A stretch of 64,000 nucleotides of DNA, from NCBI GenBank assembly GCA_004764695.1, contig SMSO01000037.1, positions 976,247 through 1,040,246 on the forward strand, read 5' to 3'. Made by a program: the position numbers and the translations under genes. Below, piece by piece: positions 42,201-51,566 of this stretch. This DNA comes from Schizochytrium sp. TIO01. Its lineage: Eukaryota > Sar > Bigyra > Thraustochytrida > Thraustochytriidae. Positions within the stretch are counted from its first letter, which is position 1; each line of letters starts with the position of its first letter. The notes under the pieces were generated by a model. It did no database searches, was not told the DNA's origin, and saw only the letters and a list, made by a program, of their open reading frames with translations.

Positions 42201-44533
42201 CAAACTCAAGCACATTGGCTCTTTTGCGAGGAATGAACATAAACTTTGCTCTCAACAATTTAATCACTCTATTGCAACATACATGTGAATCTGGCCATGC
42301 ATGGCCCCAATGGGACGAAATTGTTGCTGCAATAGACCTTGAACGCCATAAGTATGTGAAGCCCTGGTGGCTGCCGCCTATCAAAGCGCTGCTAGTAGTG
42401 GGTGCTTCGGTTATGCTACTTGGTTTCTCTATATCGGTTATTCTTGCGAGGCGACGATCTTCGGTTCTGCGCAAAACGCAAAGTGAGCGTTTAGCGACCA
42501 CTTTACTTCGCACAGATTTTCTGAACACTGGAGGGTCGTCGTCAGCGAGTCAGAGTAACACTGGCAGATCTGAGCATGGAGCAGACAATGAGATGGAGGA
42601 AGACGTCACTCCCACTTTAGAAAGAGAAGACGTATCCGATTCTGCGAGCAATCTTCCAGCTGGGCAATCAAGCGAAGGTTCGAGCGGTGTTTCTGCTCAA
42701 TCGCAAAGAGTAAACAGCTCGTCAAACTCTACACCTGTTGGAGTCTCACCGAAAGATTACCATCGCGAGGTTGTTCAAGATTTTCGTCGACAAGTGCGAG
42801 ACTGCGCCAGTTCGAGAAATACCCTTTTGCAATCCCCTGAAGAGATGATGTCAGAGTCTGATCGACTTTACTTGCTTGGGCATGATCGCCCGATGATAAG
42901 GCATCCATCCATTGGACGAGTCACAGGAATTCTAATTGCGACATTGCTCGGTATTAACTTTTCACTTTTTGTCTCGGGTAATTTCTTCACGCTTGGCCGC
43001 GTGACAATCTTTGCAACCTTTTCTGGTGATACGTTTCGTGAAGTTCCCATTGTAGTTCTTACCCTGGACTATTGCATTGATCTGCTCGCAGAAGGCAATG
43101 CAATCATATTTTTTATTTTTATTGGATTTTGCTCTGGCATACTGCCTTGGCTGCGTGTCGCCATGTTAGCTTACGCTTGGGTAGCTCCAGCAAACGTGCT
43201 CACAGTGGAGCACCGCGGTTACCTTCTTCGCTCCATGGAGTCCATGGGTAAGTGGGTGATGGCTATTATTTATGTTTTCATGATCATGTCTGCTTCAATG
43301 AATACCACAATCACGGCTCCCGTAAGATACATGCCATTTTTGAAGGAGGAAGCACTTGTTGTGTATATTGAATGTGTTCCTATGTGGGGTTTAACATCGT
43401 TTCTAGTTTCGGCAGCCCTCTCGACCTTTATGAATCACTTAATTATTCTTTTCCACGACCGTATTGTAATGCACAATCTACGGGCGGTTCAAGTCAAGCA
43501 AAGCAATCTGAGGGAAGCCAGTGGTGTGAGTGCTACGCTATCTGCTGCAGTAGGCCAAGGCAGAGAGCTATACCATGTGGTTCCTGACTACCCTATGGAC
43601 GAGGAGTTAGAGGAGGCTGCCTATGAACATGCACATAGAACCACAGGGAGGCAAACAGTCCGTAGCGACCAGATGCACTTACACAACGGAGTTGAGAGCG
43701 AGCAACAAGAAGAAGAAGAGAGTGCCTCAACGATTTTTCTCTCTCAGCGTGGATTTCGCCATCCGGATAGATTTCGTCTCGATGACGATGAAATTGACGA
43801 CGAAGATGATGGTACAGCCGAACATATCCGATCACGAGCTATGGGTCTCTGGTTTAACCAACTTTTTCGTGTTCTAGTGGGCCTCGGCGTGATATTGTGG
43901 CCTGTTGCCTTCTTGTTGACATTCACTCAACCTGTTTACGAATTTGAGTTTATGGGTATCGCAGGTATTGGCACTGATTTATTTGGAATTGATGAGCATT
44001 CAGGTAAGGTTCGACGTGAAACATTACTGTCGCTGATTCCTGCCCTTTGGCACTCGGATCCAGCCGATGAGTCAAGTATTCTGGCAAAGACCTTACTTCT
44101 CTTCGTTTATTTTCTCCTTATTGTCGTTGCGCCTGCTCTTGGAATACTCGTTGCAGTTGCGCTTTGGTTTTTCCCCATGACAAAGTGGCTCAAGCATCGT
44201 CTATTAATGTTATTCCGAATCGCACATGCATGGAACTCAACCAATGTAATTTGCGCAACCTTGTTTGTGATGTCGATCGAGGTTTATAGATTTTTTGACG
44301 TTGTTGCGGCTGGACTATCATTCTGTCCTCCAGTTGTTGGGCGTCTTTTTTATGAGCTCGGAGCACCGTCTTACGAAAGTGTATGTTTTGGTGTTGCCTC
44401 GAGGCTCGATGATGGGTGGTACACTCTTCTTGGATTTGTTGTGTACAGTTTCTTCTTGTGTCGTCTCGTTTTCTTTTTCGTCGCAGATGGACTCAGCCGA
44501 GATTTTGATCATGTTACCGTTCTTCTTTTGTGA
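39230..44533 (+). CDS. Large membrane protein with two PqiA-like domains and a long luminal/extracellular N-terminal part
   Basis: A 1767-residue single-exon gene. A signal anchor lies at about 101-120 (LWFQTVRCFVFALLLVTVVA). About 900 residues follow with many N-glycosylation sequons (NCT, NKT, NLT, NSS, NCT), mostly beta-like and without membrane segments, then a helix at about 1047-1070. Two four-helix blocks follow (about 1228-1407 and 1540-1754), separated by an acidic Gln/Glu linker. The pairing, and motifs such as SMESMGKWVMAIIYVFMIM, HAWNSTNVICATLFVMSIE and VCFGVASRLDDGWYTLL, resemble the PqiA family (W-x-x-x-D/N-V-F and CFDV-x-A-x-L-x-x-G-W). Bacterial PqiA/YebS works with MCE proteins in lipid transport. 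No zinc-finger cysteines precede the blocks. A lipid role is inference. Confidence 0.65.
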   Translation: MALKNHRLRQNSSAIEDYSLTLRKNGERCCRSRGPMGQPPPPVGKQLYLQRPSVLEHRQRHVLRKLLLLFIASLRHSAHEGHDRKYLRRENICRNKRRVNLWFQTVRCFVFALLLVTVVAESKVHYGASPQSEIAFAAETFTFSRKQSPAKGENAATRPNKEQASDIAEAIGTGSQSDEATSRFKEVRNKDEIFEDMLNLVEEAVTTSFLDHTPIIEMKSSTHSSPKRASRGSNLLNWLLEDAEIGLPTISFSLPIPGNPINCTVKLSCNTIHVGPMSLDVQNKTNSYSVNLEIADLSHTCSGDLWIVPKNDVNKRHRLGIQVFTPTSSLLVSWKFYWSDAKKRAESRRDHIPSSVSVNKCKARVHYTDESFRLINDDMHVITALDQEILNALAPWFGPLVMDPMYCLGVRSGTITTSMWMKFLRLNMDWFIRDELPRHPDSIERLEATVRPRVGDYGPSDRVLSANNTISRFISAVSEQLLSSRTPLGGMLLNQAIQQSLLPNGPGSRMLVVENSSYTLASIEIFDVRLTLRLKELWIQGLDSFEILHLAKPIGKYSVGNEVKMFEPLRLNATFQIEEAYSGSAEHVKLDESFSFDMLFDPVDLKMSLLAGIDELALSNFTLGSVLASPLSCAPVLLANLTLAQLELGKKFYLPRMHIKGSDDIFHVIDSAIQVSQQVIASPLWSLVQAHGDSIAQTLSRYVIEPVVQSRHCPPQPWPPQPHKPDFFSFNKSTVLRAASWALEDFLGTSGALNVGAIMKWALGYAFGPKWHSDKDLLDLTNSSIKLGPVNVQKFFPSLPDPSTAEITFSHARLKGLTHIAELFMHANSSKADELIAGSSFERFEFEGELAWRLTGVAASGLDIVDHIQFEFAYDTIDFLGSCRAYLDKDVVEMLNLNHALTSCFSLIFPTPSGAATKGKFRRLQFAQEPSPVGFDNLELAFGNVSFAARCVNCTSPYLASVLEFASEPASQRNLNEFASHISPALEDILTNSSTLALLRGMNINFALNNLITLLQHTCESGHAWPQWDEIVAAIDLERHKYVKPWWLPPIKALLVVGASVMLLGFSISVILARRRSSVLRKTQSERLATTLLRTDFLNTGGSSSASQSNTGRSEHGADNEMEEDVTPTLEREDVSDSASNLPAGQSSEGSSGVSAQSQRVNSSSNSTPVGVSPKDYHREVVQDFRRQVRDCASSRNTLLQSPEEMMSESDRLYLLGHDRPMIRHPSIGRVTGILIATLLGINFSLFVSGNFFTLGRVTIFATFSGDTFREVPIVVLTLDYCIDLLAEGNAIIFFIFIGFCSGILPWLRVAMLAYAWVAPANVLTVEHRGYLLRSMESMGKWVMAIIYVFMIMSASMNTTITAPVRYMPFLKEEALVVYIECVPMWGLTSFLVSAALSTFMNHLIILFHDRIVMHNLRAVQVKQSNLREASGVSATLSAAVGQGRELYHVVPDYPMDEELEEAAYEHAHRTTGRQTVRSDQMHLHNGVESEQQEEEESASTIFLSQRGFRHPDRFRLDDDEIDDEDDGTAEHIRSRAMGLWFNQLFRVLVGLGVILWPVAFLLTFTQPVYEFEFMGIAGIGTDLFGIDEHSGKVRRETLLSLIPALWHSDPADESSILAKTLLLFVYFLLIVVAPALGILVAVALWFFPMTKWLKHRLLMLFRIAHAWNSTNVICATLFVMSIEVYRFFDVVAAGLSFCPPVVGRLFYELGAPSYESVCFGVASRLDDGWYTLLGFVVYSFFLCRLVFFFVADGLSRDFDHVTVLLL

Positions 44534-44623
44534 TACACTTATATTCATTACAATTTCAAACCTTTTTCTCTTGGTTCACTTGCAATCCACCTTCCAAATA
44601 TTGACGCTCTAAAAGGAAAGTCA

Positions 44624-44629
44624 AATAAA
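44624..44629 (+). promoter_or_regulatory. Candidate polyadenylation signal
   Basis: AATAAA 91 bases after the stop of the PqiA-like gene, inside the short spacer to the convergent Misato gene. Confidence 0.3.
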
Positions 44630-44889
44630 TGGGAAGAATGCATGTTCAAAAGCAATTCAATAATTTACAACTCGTATGTACGAGAAATTGGAGGAATGCA
44701 GCGAACCGTGTTAATTAAAAATGACCACTGGAAGGACAGAATCTTCAGAATCCCTTAAAATAATTACATAGGTATAAGAGGGACTAGTGCCAAAGCATGA
44801 ATTTTTGCCCATTAGACAACATACAAATGGCAGAAAAGACCGTGACGGGCTTCAACTTTAAAATTGAAAAAACAAACAAAACAAAAAAC

Positions 44890-46929
44890 TCAATTATCCA
44901 AGTCTGCTTCATCGTCACTAGAACCGGAGCCTTCGATGCCGTAAGCTGGACCAATATTGTTGTCAAGATCTTCGCGCATCGCATTAAATTCATCATTTCC
45001 TAACCCAGCCGGCCCCTTGGCAAACTCAAGCTGCAAAGCAAGGCCTGGGGCACGCAAACTCGTTTGGGCAGCGGCAATGTTTGTTGCAAGACGTGTTGAC
45101 GAAGCTAAGCTGATCAAAGACGGCATGGTCACGGGAGGCGCATTTCCACCAACTGAAATTTCGCCAGCAGATCCGAGAAGCTGGTTTCTAAAGATATTTG
45201 GATGGGCGAGCGTGATTGGCATAGGCGTTGCTGCTGTGCAGTACAATGGAACAGGAGTAAGTGAAAACTTGGTACGCTCAAGGTAGTTACCTAATGAACT
45301 AGTGAGCTCTCGCCGGCGGATGGGGTCAGTCCGAGCAGGGTGATTGCCACGCAAAACGACACTCGCTCCATAAATTTTGTGGCTAGACCGCACAGGGGTA
45401 TTTGGGGTGGTTAATGGTATTGTTGAGGATAAATCAACACCAAACGGGTGTTTTGCTTCTTGAAGTGCCCCAGAGTTAGCAAGCAACTCTGAAAGTTGTA
45501 CAGGATCAATTCGAGGATGAGGGAACGGCATTGACATATGAAATCCAGCAATTCGATTGTCCTCAGAAGGACCCACGCGAGCACATAATTCACCTAGAGT
45601 GGCAGCTCCATGCGGACCATTTGGAGTTTGTACGAGGCGATAAGGTGTTGACGCCGCGTCCAATGCTGCGCCGATAAACGATGTGCTATGAAAGAGCGAG
45701 CTAGCATCAAAATTCTCCTTAGAAATGTAAGGGAGTGCGCCCAAGCGAGATGCATCGTCTTGCAAAGTGTATAGAGGGACAGGAGTGTATAGATGACAAA
45801 TCCTTGAAAGTGAAGAAAGCGCTACAGCTTCATTAAGAGCTCTCTTCCGCATGGCAGCGTTGTATTTCTCATCTGAAGGCTTGCGCTTGTTCGGTTCTAC
45901 AACTCCGAGGCACCAGATCGCAGCACTACGCGCTTCTTCACGGATATCCTGAAGAACTGTTTGGGCAATGGAGCCAAAACCAGTGTTAACGTCAACAAGA
46001 GCATGCACGCCTTGAAGGCGATCACACTCCTCAAGATAGAAGCGCACCATTTCATGAATATGCTCTAGCTGATCGCGCTGCAGAACTGTCTCATGGCCAG
46101 AAGTGTAAGCCTCAAAATCAGCATCACCGTGGCGATGTAGCAAACAAACACTCTTCTCGTGCACTTGAGCCTTGAGAAAGTCACCCCATGACTTTACATC
46201 CTTGTCGTGTACCCTTTTTGACTCGTAAAGATCTTCATCGTTATTATCAGCTTTGGCTTGTTGAAATTGCTGTTGTTGCTGTCCATAGCTGTTGTCATAG
46301 TCGTCGACATTTTGCACATGACCTCCATAAGCATCATAGGGGTCATAAGCACCATGTGAAGAGTTCCCGAGTGCGACACCTTCGACTGATGACGCGCTCT
46401 GCTCAAGCCATTGCAAGAAAGCATTTTGCTGCACTGGTGTTTCACGGCTGACCTGCACAGCTCCATCCCAAACGGCGTGTGACTGCTTTGCGAGTGTTTC
46501 GTCATCCAAAGCAAAAATATCTCGAGGTGCGCTACTTGTGAGTGATGATAGAGGTTTTAAGGCTCCAACACCACGCCTAAAATCCACAGCTACAAGTCTT
46601 GGAGTTGCTGCATGCTCGCTGACCCTGTAGAGTATTTCGGGACGAAATTCGCGATTGATCTGCGATGCAGCTCTACCTCCACCGTTTGCATCGTCGTTAG
46701 ATTCAACCCACCCATTTGCATCCATTCTTGAGTCAGACTTGACCTGAGCAGAAGCATTGCTGCCGTTGCTCGCGTCGTTGCCCTCCGTAAAGTACTCGTC
46801 GCGGTCGATTTCAAGAAGCTCGTCCTGCACATTCCAGAAATGAGCGCCTGCGAAGTTACTCGCACGACCAAACTGCAGCGTCAGCACCTCGCCGCCTCCA
46901 CCTCCCGTGGACCATCCCAGCCCGGCCAT
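44890..46929 (-). CDS. MSTO1: Misato / DML1 family protein
   Basis: A 679-residue protein from an ATG at 46929. The N-terminus has LTLQFGRASNFAGAHFWN followed by a variable acidic region and PRLVAVDFRRGVGALK, the conserved start of the Misato/DML1 family. WGDFLKAQVHEKSV and GFGSIAQTVLQDIREEARSA match the tubulin-like middle part. Members are cytosolic or mitochondrial outer-membrane-associated proteins needed for mitochondrial distribution, morphology and DNA inheritance. The length is somewhat above the usual 480-570 because of low-complexity inserts: Asn/Ser/Asp-rich near 50-85 and Gln-rich near 225. It converges with the PqiA-like gene, 356 bases apart. Confidence 0.85.
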   Translation of the reverse strand: MAGLGWSTGGGGGEVLTLQFGRASNFAGAHFWNVQDELLEIDRDEYFTEGNDASNGSNASAQVKSDSRMDANGWVESNDDANGGGRAASQINREFRPEILYRVSEHAATPRLVAVDFRRGVGALKPLSSLTSSAPRDIFALDDETLAKQSHAVWDGAVQVSRETPVQQNAFLQWLEQSASSVEGVALGNSSHGAYDPYDAYGGHVQNVDDYDNSYGQQQQQFQQAKADNNDEDLYESKRVHDKDVKSWGDFLKAQVHEKSVCLLHRHGDADFEAYTSGHETVLQRDQLEHIHEMVRFYLEECDRLQGVHALVDVNTGFGSIAQTVLQDIREEARSAAIWCLGVVEPNKRKPSDEKYNAAMRKRALNEAVALSSLSRICHLYTPVPLYTLQDDASRLGALPYISKENFDASSLFHSTSFIGAALDAASTPYRLVQTPNGPHGAATLGELCARVGPSEDNRIAGFHMSMPFPHPRIDPVQLSELLANSGALQEAKHPFGVDLSSTIPLTTPNTPVRSSHKIYGASVVLRGNHPARTDPIRRRELTSSLGNYLERTKFSLTPVPLYCTAATPMPITLAHPNIFRNQLLGSAGEISVGGNAPPVTMPSLISLASSTRLATNIAAAQTSLRAPGLALQLEFAKGPAGLGNDEFNAMREDLDNNIGPAYGIEGSGSSDDEADLDN

Positions 46930-47817
46930 CGAGGAGAAGAATTCTTTTTAGAGCGAACACAGACTTTCGTGACTCTCCGCGATGCTTGTTTGATCAACCT
47001 TTGCAACATAATCTTTCTTGTGTTTCTTCTTTTCTTCTTTCTTTTTCTTTGCTCCACTGATATCAAGAATGCTATAAAGGCACATAAACACTAGTACCCT
47101 AATTAATACCCACTAGGCCGACTTTTTATGGGAGTTTGCATTCTGATATCAACTCCATGAGGCATTATATTTTCACAGCGCTTTGGCTGATCAAGAGCTG
47201 CTCCTTCGAGCTTCGTTTCATTACTAATCATGCATCGCTTCAAGACCAAAGCAGGGTATGTAGTAAAGATGCACAAGGATTAGAACATTGTAGCATTTAT
47301 TTATATCTGAAGACGTCTTCAGTGCTTATGGTCAACCTACCTAGTACAAGTTTATACATTTATCTTTAAAATTAAATGCTTTTGAGCATTAGTAGCTATA
47401 TATTGCAGAGGTGCGCGTTCTCACAGTTGCACTTCAATTGGTGCAAATATCCCAATGACAATTTACAGGTTGTCCAGTAGTTGGTTGTCTCATGGGTAAT
47501 TGATTTGCTTTGGCCTGAGTTTTGCCTGTAGTACCGCTTTACTCACCAATGTAGGTAGGTAGGTACGAAGGTGTACTAGGGTAGCCTTTTACTTGACTAA
47601 AAAGAATTTTATAATTGGATGTTACTCAGTCTCAATATGTGAATATGTTTTTTGTGAAAATAATGAAGGTTATTAGAAATAAAAGAAAGAAAGTGGAATT
47701 GAAAAGCGGAATGAAAACTTGCAAACGCTTCGATTTCATGTTCATTTATTCGCTGTGCGTTTTTAAAACCTGAACTGCATCACTTGAGCAAAGGTTAAAA
47801 TCAACACGCTGTCCGTG
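46930..47817. other. Divergent intergenic region
   Basis: Separates Misato (minus) from the carrier (plus). A T/C-rich stretch at about 47015-47055 flanks the Misato start, and GTAGGTAGGTAGGTAC lies at about 47549-47564. No gene is seen. Confidence 0.5.
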
Positions 47818-48801
47818 ATGGATGAAGAGGCCCTCGTGCAAGCTGTCAGTGCCGGCTTAGGCGCGGTCGTCTCAACACTAACCTTCTACCCTCTGGAGCT
47901 GGTCAAAGTCCGTTTGCAGTCGCAGATTGTCAAGAAAGAAGACGGTGGTGACCTTCTACTTGACGAGGTGGACCCTGAAAAGACCTCGCTTGAACCGGAC
48001 AATGACGAAGATGAATGTGATGGAGAAAACCCCAAGCTTGTCACTTACGAAGGCGCTGGAGATGTGGTGCGGCATCTGCTCCGGAAAAAGGGCATCCTCG
48101 GTCTTTTTCAAGGTGTAAGACCAGTTCTCTTTCGCTCCTTGACAACAGATTCACTATACTTCCTCATCTCCTTTAATTTGTCGAGACACCTACAAAACTC
48201 CATGGGCCGCAAATTGTCCACAGTTGAAGCCGTCGCCAGCGGTTTCGTAGCAGCGTGCTTCACGCAGCTGGTGGCACATCCGATTGATACGATCACAACA
48301 CGAATAATGGCTGAGCACTGTGAAGAAAAGGGTGGCACCTGGAACCAACTCAGCATGGCTATCGAGAAGGGCGGTTTTCTGAGTCTCTGGACAGGGTATC
48401 GCGCCTCGATGCTTCTGTCGTTGAACCCCGCACTACAATTCACGACCTTTGACCGTGCCAAGGCCTTCTTAGAGCGTCGCTGGAATCAGGATCATCTGAC
48501 TGCGCGACAGCTATTTCTGTTGGGTATGGTCACGAAAGCCTTCACTTTGTCCCTTATTTATCCGCTTATTCGGGCAAAAATATATATGCAAGCAACAAAT
48601 CGCCACCACGAAGAGGAAGAGCAGATTGGCTTCATGCGCGCCTTTCAGGATATTATGGAACATGAAGGAATTCTGGGACTTTACAGAGGTCTGCGCGAGC
48701 AAATTGGAAAATCTGCACTTTCCACGGCGCTTCTTTTGACTACCAAAGAGGAAATTGCGGAGCTTGCTCGAAAGCTTGTAGCGTCGAAAGCGTCGTCATG
48801 A
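47818..48801 (+). CDS. Mitochondrial-carrier-family protein, peroxisomal-nucleotide-carrier-like
   Basis: A 327-residue solute carrier of the SLC25 family. Three repeats are visible with the carrier signatures YPLELVKVRLQ (first), HPIDTITTRIM (second, Asp present) and YPLIRAKIYMQ (third, acidic residue lost), and loop motifs GILGLFQGVRP, GFLSLWTGYRAS and GILGLYRGLREQ. An acidic insert of about 35 residues sits in the first loop (about 40-75). The first helix (SAGLGAVVSTLTFYPLE) resembles peroxisomal ATP/NAD carriers (SLC25A17/PNC) more than the ADP/ATP translocase, whose RRRMMM is missing. Substrate and organelle remain inference. The ATG at 47818 is preferred over the adjacent GTG. Confidence 0.8.
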   Translation: MDEEALVQAVSAGLGAVVSTLTFYPLELVKVRLQSQIVKKEDGGDLLLDEVDPEKTSLEPDNDEDECDGENPKLVTYEGAGDVVRHLLRKKGILGLFQGVRPVLFRSLTTDSLYFLISFNLSRHLQNSMGRKLSTVEAVASGFVAACFTQLVAHPIDTITTRIMAEHCEEKGGTWNQLSMAIEKGGFLSLWTGYRASMLLSLNPALQFTTFDRAKAFLERRWNQDHLTARQLFLLGMVTKAFTLSLIYPLIRAKIYMQATNRHHEEEEQIGFMRAFQDIMEHEGILGLYRGLREQIGKSALSTALLLTTKEEIAELARKLVASKASS

Positions 48802-49046
48802 ATTTAGGAACAATGTAGCAGCAATCATCTTCACTATTGTAAACAATAACCCTTCTCATGACTCGACCTTTAAAAACAGAAACATATCATATTATAAGCT
48901 CAACTTTCTTGTTTTCAATTGATCTACTTGAGAAAAGGTCATTTCATTGGTAGGTTACAAAGTTGCTGAGTGGCTCGCACCATTTATCAAAAATTGAGGG
49001 ATTGGGGTATATCAAAACAAAGAGGACATCAGTTTTCAAATTATAA

Positions 49047-51566
49047 TTAATCACGTTCAGTTGTGGAGTCTTGGGATCCTCGGTACATACCCGAAAGGAA
49101 TTTAGTGAGTGACCTGCGCGATCTTACACGTGAGGCATCGGTACTAGCGCGTCTACGAATTTTCTCTTCCAGGAGGGATTGCCTAGCTTCCTCCTCAGCA
49201 GCTCGTGCTTCTTCGACCTCTTCCATTTCTTTCTCGTGGACCTTTTTACGCTCTGCTCGAGAGTCGGCCTGGTACATGCAAAGAAGCTTACTGCGAACCG
49301 ATGAGCGGTCTTGAGATCTGCGCGAAATGTCAGCTGCTGCAAAGCTTGACAGGTCCGGAAGCTCTTCTGCGCTAGATGTATGATCGCGCGGACTTTCTAA
49401 TTCTTCAGCGAGGTATGTGTGTTCGTCTCCCATTTGACTTTGCGCGTCCTCATTTCCATTTATATTAGTCACACTGTTGCGGATCGAAGATCGCGCAGAT
49501 GATTTGCTCAGACGCTGGCTGGAGCGTCTGCTTGATGCACTCATGCGCTCACTTGCAGATGCACTTGCCGCAGAGCGCCTACTGGATGTGCTCATGCGCT
49601 CACTTGCAGCTGCACTTGCCGCAGAGCGCCTACTGGATGTGCTCATGCGCTCACTCGCAGCTGCACTTGCCGCAGAGCGCCTACTGGATGTGCTCATGCG
49701 CTCACTTGCAGCTGCACTTGCCGCAGAGCGTCTACTGGATGTGCTCATGCGCTCACTTGCAGCTGCACTTGCCGCAGAGCGTCTACTGGATGTGCTCATG
49801 CGCTCACTTGCAGCTGCACTTGCTGCAGAGCGTCTGCTTGATGCACTTATGCGCTCACTTGGGACTGCACTAGCTCGTGTGCTCCTGCTTGCAATGCTCA
49901 AACGCTGGTCGCCAGCGATGCTTGATCTTGTAGTCATAACGCTTGCTCTCCTGCTTGAGAGGCTAGCATGCTTAACAGCAACCCCGATTTCCTCCTGAAG
50001 AATGTCATCCTCAGTTTGCTCAGCAATACTATCGCGATGATCATCTTCATCACCAGCTTCATCTTCTTCGTGCTCTTCATTGCTAGCAGGGTTCTCTTTG
50101 GCGGCTCGGCGTTCACCCATGAGAAGATCGAGTCTTGCAGTAGCAGTTTCCAAGGCTTCAAGCCATTCTGCATCACGATCACCCTGGAATTCGAGAAGGT
50201 CATCGACTTCGGCAAGAGCTTGCGCAAGCTCTTCATCAGGGACGGAGTCTTTATCATCCTCATTAACAATATCGTCAAGCTCATCATCATTCAAGTCAAC
50301 AGAAGCAGCACGTGCCTTCTCTTCATCTTCTTCATCATCACTGTCTTGCTGAGATTTTTCGTCGTCACTTTCATCGCCGCTGGCATCAGAATCGTGCAGA
50401 CTTACTACTGCTTCTCTTTCTTCAACACGGTCCTCCTCCGTGTCGCTGTCTGCAGCGAGCATGCCAGATTTTGAGCTTGCAATGCTTACTGCATCATCGT
50501 CAGAGTCTGCAGCTTCTGATTTCTCTTCATCGTCATCATCTTTCTCATCCTCTGCATCGGATGCGCTTGTGTTTCCGTCTTCCAAATCTTCTTCAGCCTC
50601 AAATTCGAGATCGTCTGCAACAGAGCTCTCCGCATCACTAATTTTCTGCTGATCGTCTTCTTCGGCTACATCAAGAGCGAAATCGACCTCTTGGTCACGT
50701 ACAGACTCATCAGAGCTTTCACCTTCAGATTCGTGATCTTCGTTGTCTTCCTCTGTATGATTTTCAGAAATGTACGGCAATGCGAAGAGCACAGGAGGGG
50801 CCTCAAGTCGCTCTCCACGAGTCGATGATGAGTCTCTAGTGCTAGACATACTGAGTCGTTTTTTGGCGGCAACAGCCAGGGAAGACATCTTCTTCCGAGC
50901 TCGGGTCCATGTGGAGTGCGGAAGAGCTTCTTCTTCGTCGCGATTCATAGGGAAAGGATACGGCCGTGAAATATTACGGTGCAGCTGGAACCGAGCGCTG
51001 TCTCGCTGGCGGCCGAATTCGCCACGATTACTTTCCCACATGTTCACGTTTGAGGTATCAATGACTCCGTCCATGCGAAAACTGCCCATGTTGAGGATAG
51101 AGACTGTGCCATTTGGATTTGATCGGAGCTCTGGAAGAGGCGCAGTCTTGCCACGGAGAGCTGCAGACGATGTGCCGGAGTAGTGCGAGGAGACGCTAGC
51201 ATTCTCTTCTTCAGACAAGACCCCATCTTCTTTGGCAATTAGGAAAAGGTTAAGGACAGTGTCTACGACGGCACGAGGGTTTTTGAACTCGAAGAGGTCC
51301 ACGGAATCAAAGAGATGCCGACTGGGCACGCCAATATCTCTAGCGGCCTTCAAAAACATGGAAATATTTTCCAATTGTCTGAAAGCAATATTGCCACGGT
51401 AGATTTTTTTAAGGGAGTCTGGCCAGCAATGGTTGAACACGTCACAGAGCACAGTACCATCATGCAAGGCGTCCATTAAAGGAGCGTCCAGAGGCCTATC
51501 TAGGCATCTTTCAATCCATGCTGCCGCATGCTCTTCATCTGCGGCTGAAGCGCTCGCAACTGACAT
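49047..51566 (-). CDS. Calponin-homology protein with acidic region and Ser/Arg tandem repeat
   Basis: An 839-residue protein from the first ATG at 51566; the open frame upstream begins only with TTG. Residues about 10-118 are a single calponin-homology domain (WIERCLD, DGTVLCDVFN, QLENISMFLKAARDIGV, DLFEFKNPRAVVDTV), of the calponin/transgelin type seen in actin-binding or signalling proteins. A highly acidic, low-complexity region follows (about 265-520). Then come seven 17-residue repeats (SERMSTSSRRSAASAAA) with RRS sites suited to basophilic kinases, and a charged coiled coil near the C-terminus (AERKKVHEKEMEEVEEARAA). It converges with the carrier gene, 245 bases apart. Confidence 0.78.
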   Translation of the reverse strand: MSVASASAADEEHAAAWIERCLDRPLDAPLMDALHDGTVLCDVFNHCWPDSLKKIYRGNIAFRQLENISMFLKAARDIGVPSRHLFDSVDLFEFKNPRAVVDTVLNLFLIAKEDGVLSEEENASVSSHYSGTSSAALRGKTAPLPELRSNPNGTVSILNMGSFRMDGVIDTSNVNMWESNRGEFGRQRDSARFQLHRNISRPYPFPMNRDEEEALPHSTWTRARKKMSSLAVAAKKRLSMSSTRDSSSTRGERLEAPPVLFALPYISENHTEEDNEDHESEGESSDESVRDQEVDFALDVAEEDDQQKISDAESSVADDLEFEAEEDLEDGNTSASDAEDEKDDDDEEKSEAADSDDDAVSIASSKSGMLAADSDTEEDRVEEREAVVSLHDSDASGDESDDEKSQQDSDDEEDEEKARAASVDLNDDELDDIVNEDDKDSVPDEELAQALAEVDDLLEFQGDRDAEWLEALETATARLDLLMGERRAAKENPASNEEHEEDEAGDEDDHRDSIAEQTEDDILQEEIGVAVKHASLSSRRASVMTTRSSIAGDQRLSIASRSTRASAVPSERISASSRRSAASAAASERMSTSSRRSAASAAASERMSTSSRRSAASAAASERMSTSSRRSAASAAASERMSTSSRRSAASAAASERMSTSSRRSAASASASERMSASSRRSSQRLSKSSARSSIRNSVTNINGNEDAQSQMGDEHTYLAEELESPRDHTSSAEELPDLSSFAAADISRRSQDRSSVRSKLLCMYQADSRAERKKVHEKEMEEVEEARAAEEEARQSLLEEKIRRRASTDASRVRSRRSLTKFLSGMYRGSQDSTTERD
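49505..49861 (-). repeat. Coding minisatellite, 51-base unit, seven copies
   Basis: Seven near-identical 51-base units inside the calponin-homology gene, each coding 17 residues. The five central units are almost identical at the DNA level; the outer ones differ (SERISAS, SERMSAS), as expected from expansion in the middle. The unit length keeps the frame. Confidence 0.92.

Noticed and set aside
49477-49998. Plus-strand frame of 173 codons with Leu/Ala/Arg repeats
   Set aside because: It is the antisense shadow of the 51-base minisatellite in the calponin-homology gene; the unit length keeps every frame open.
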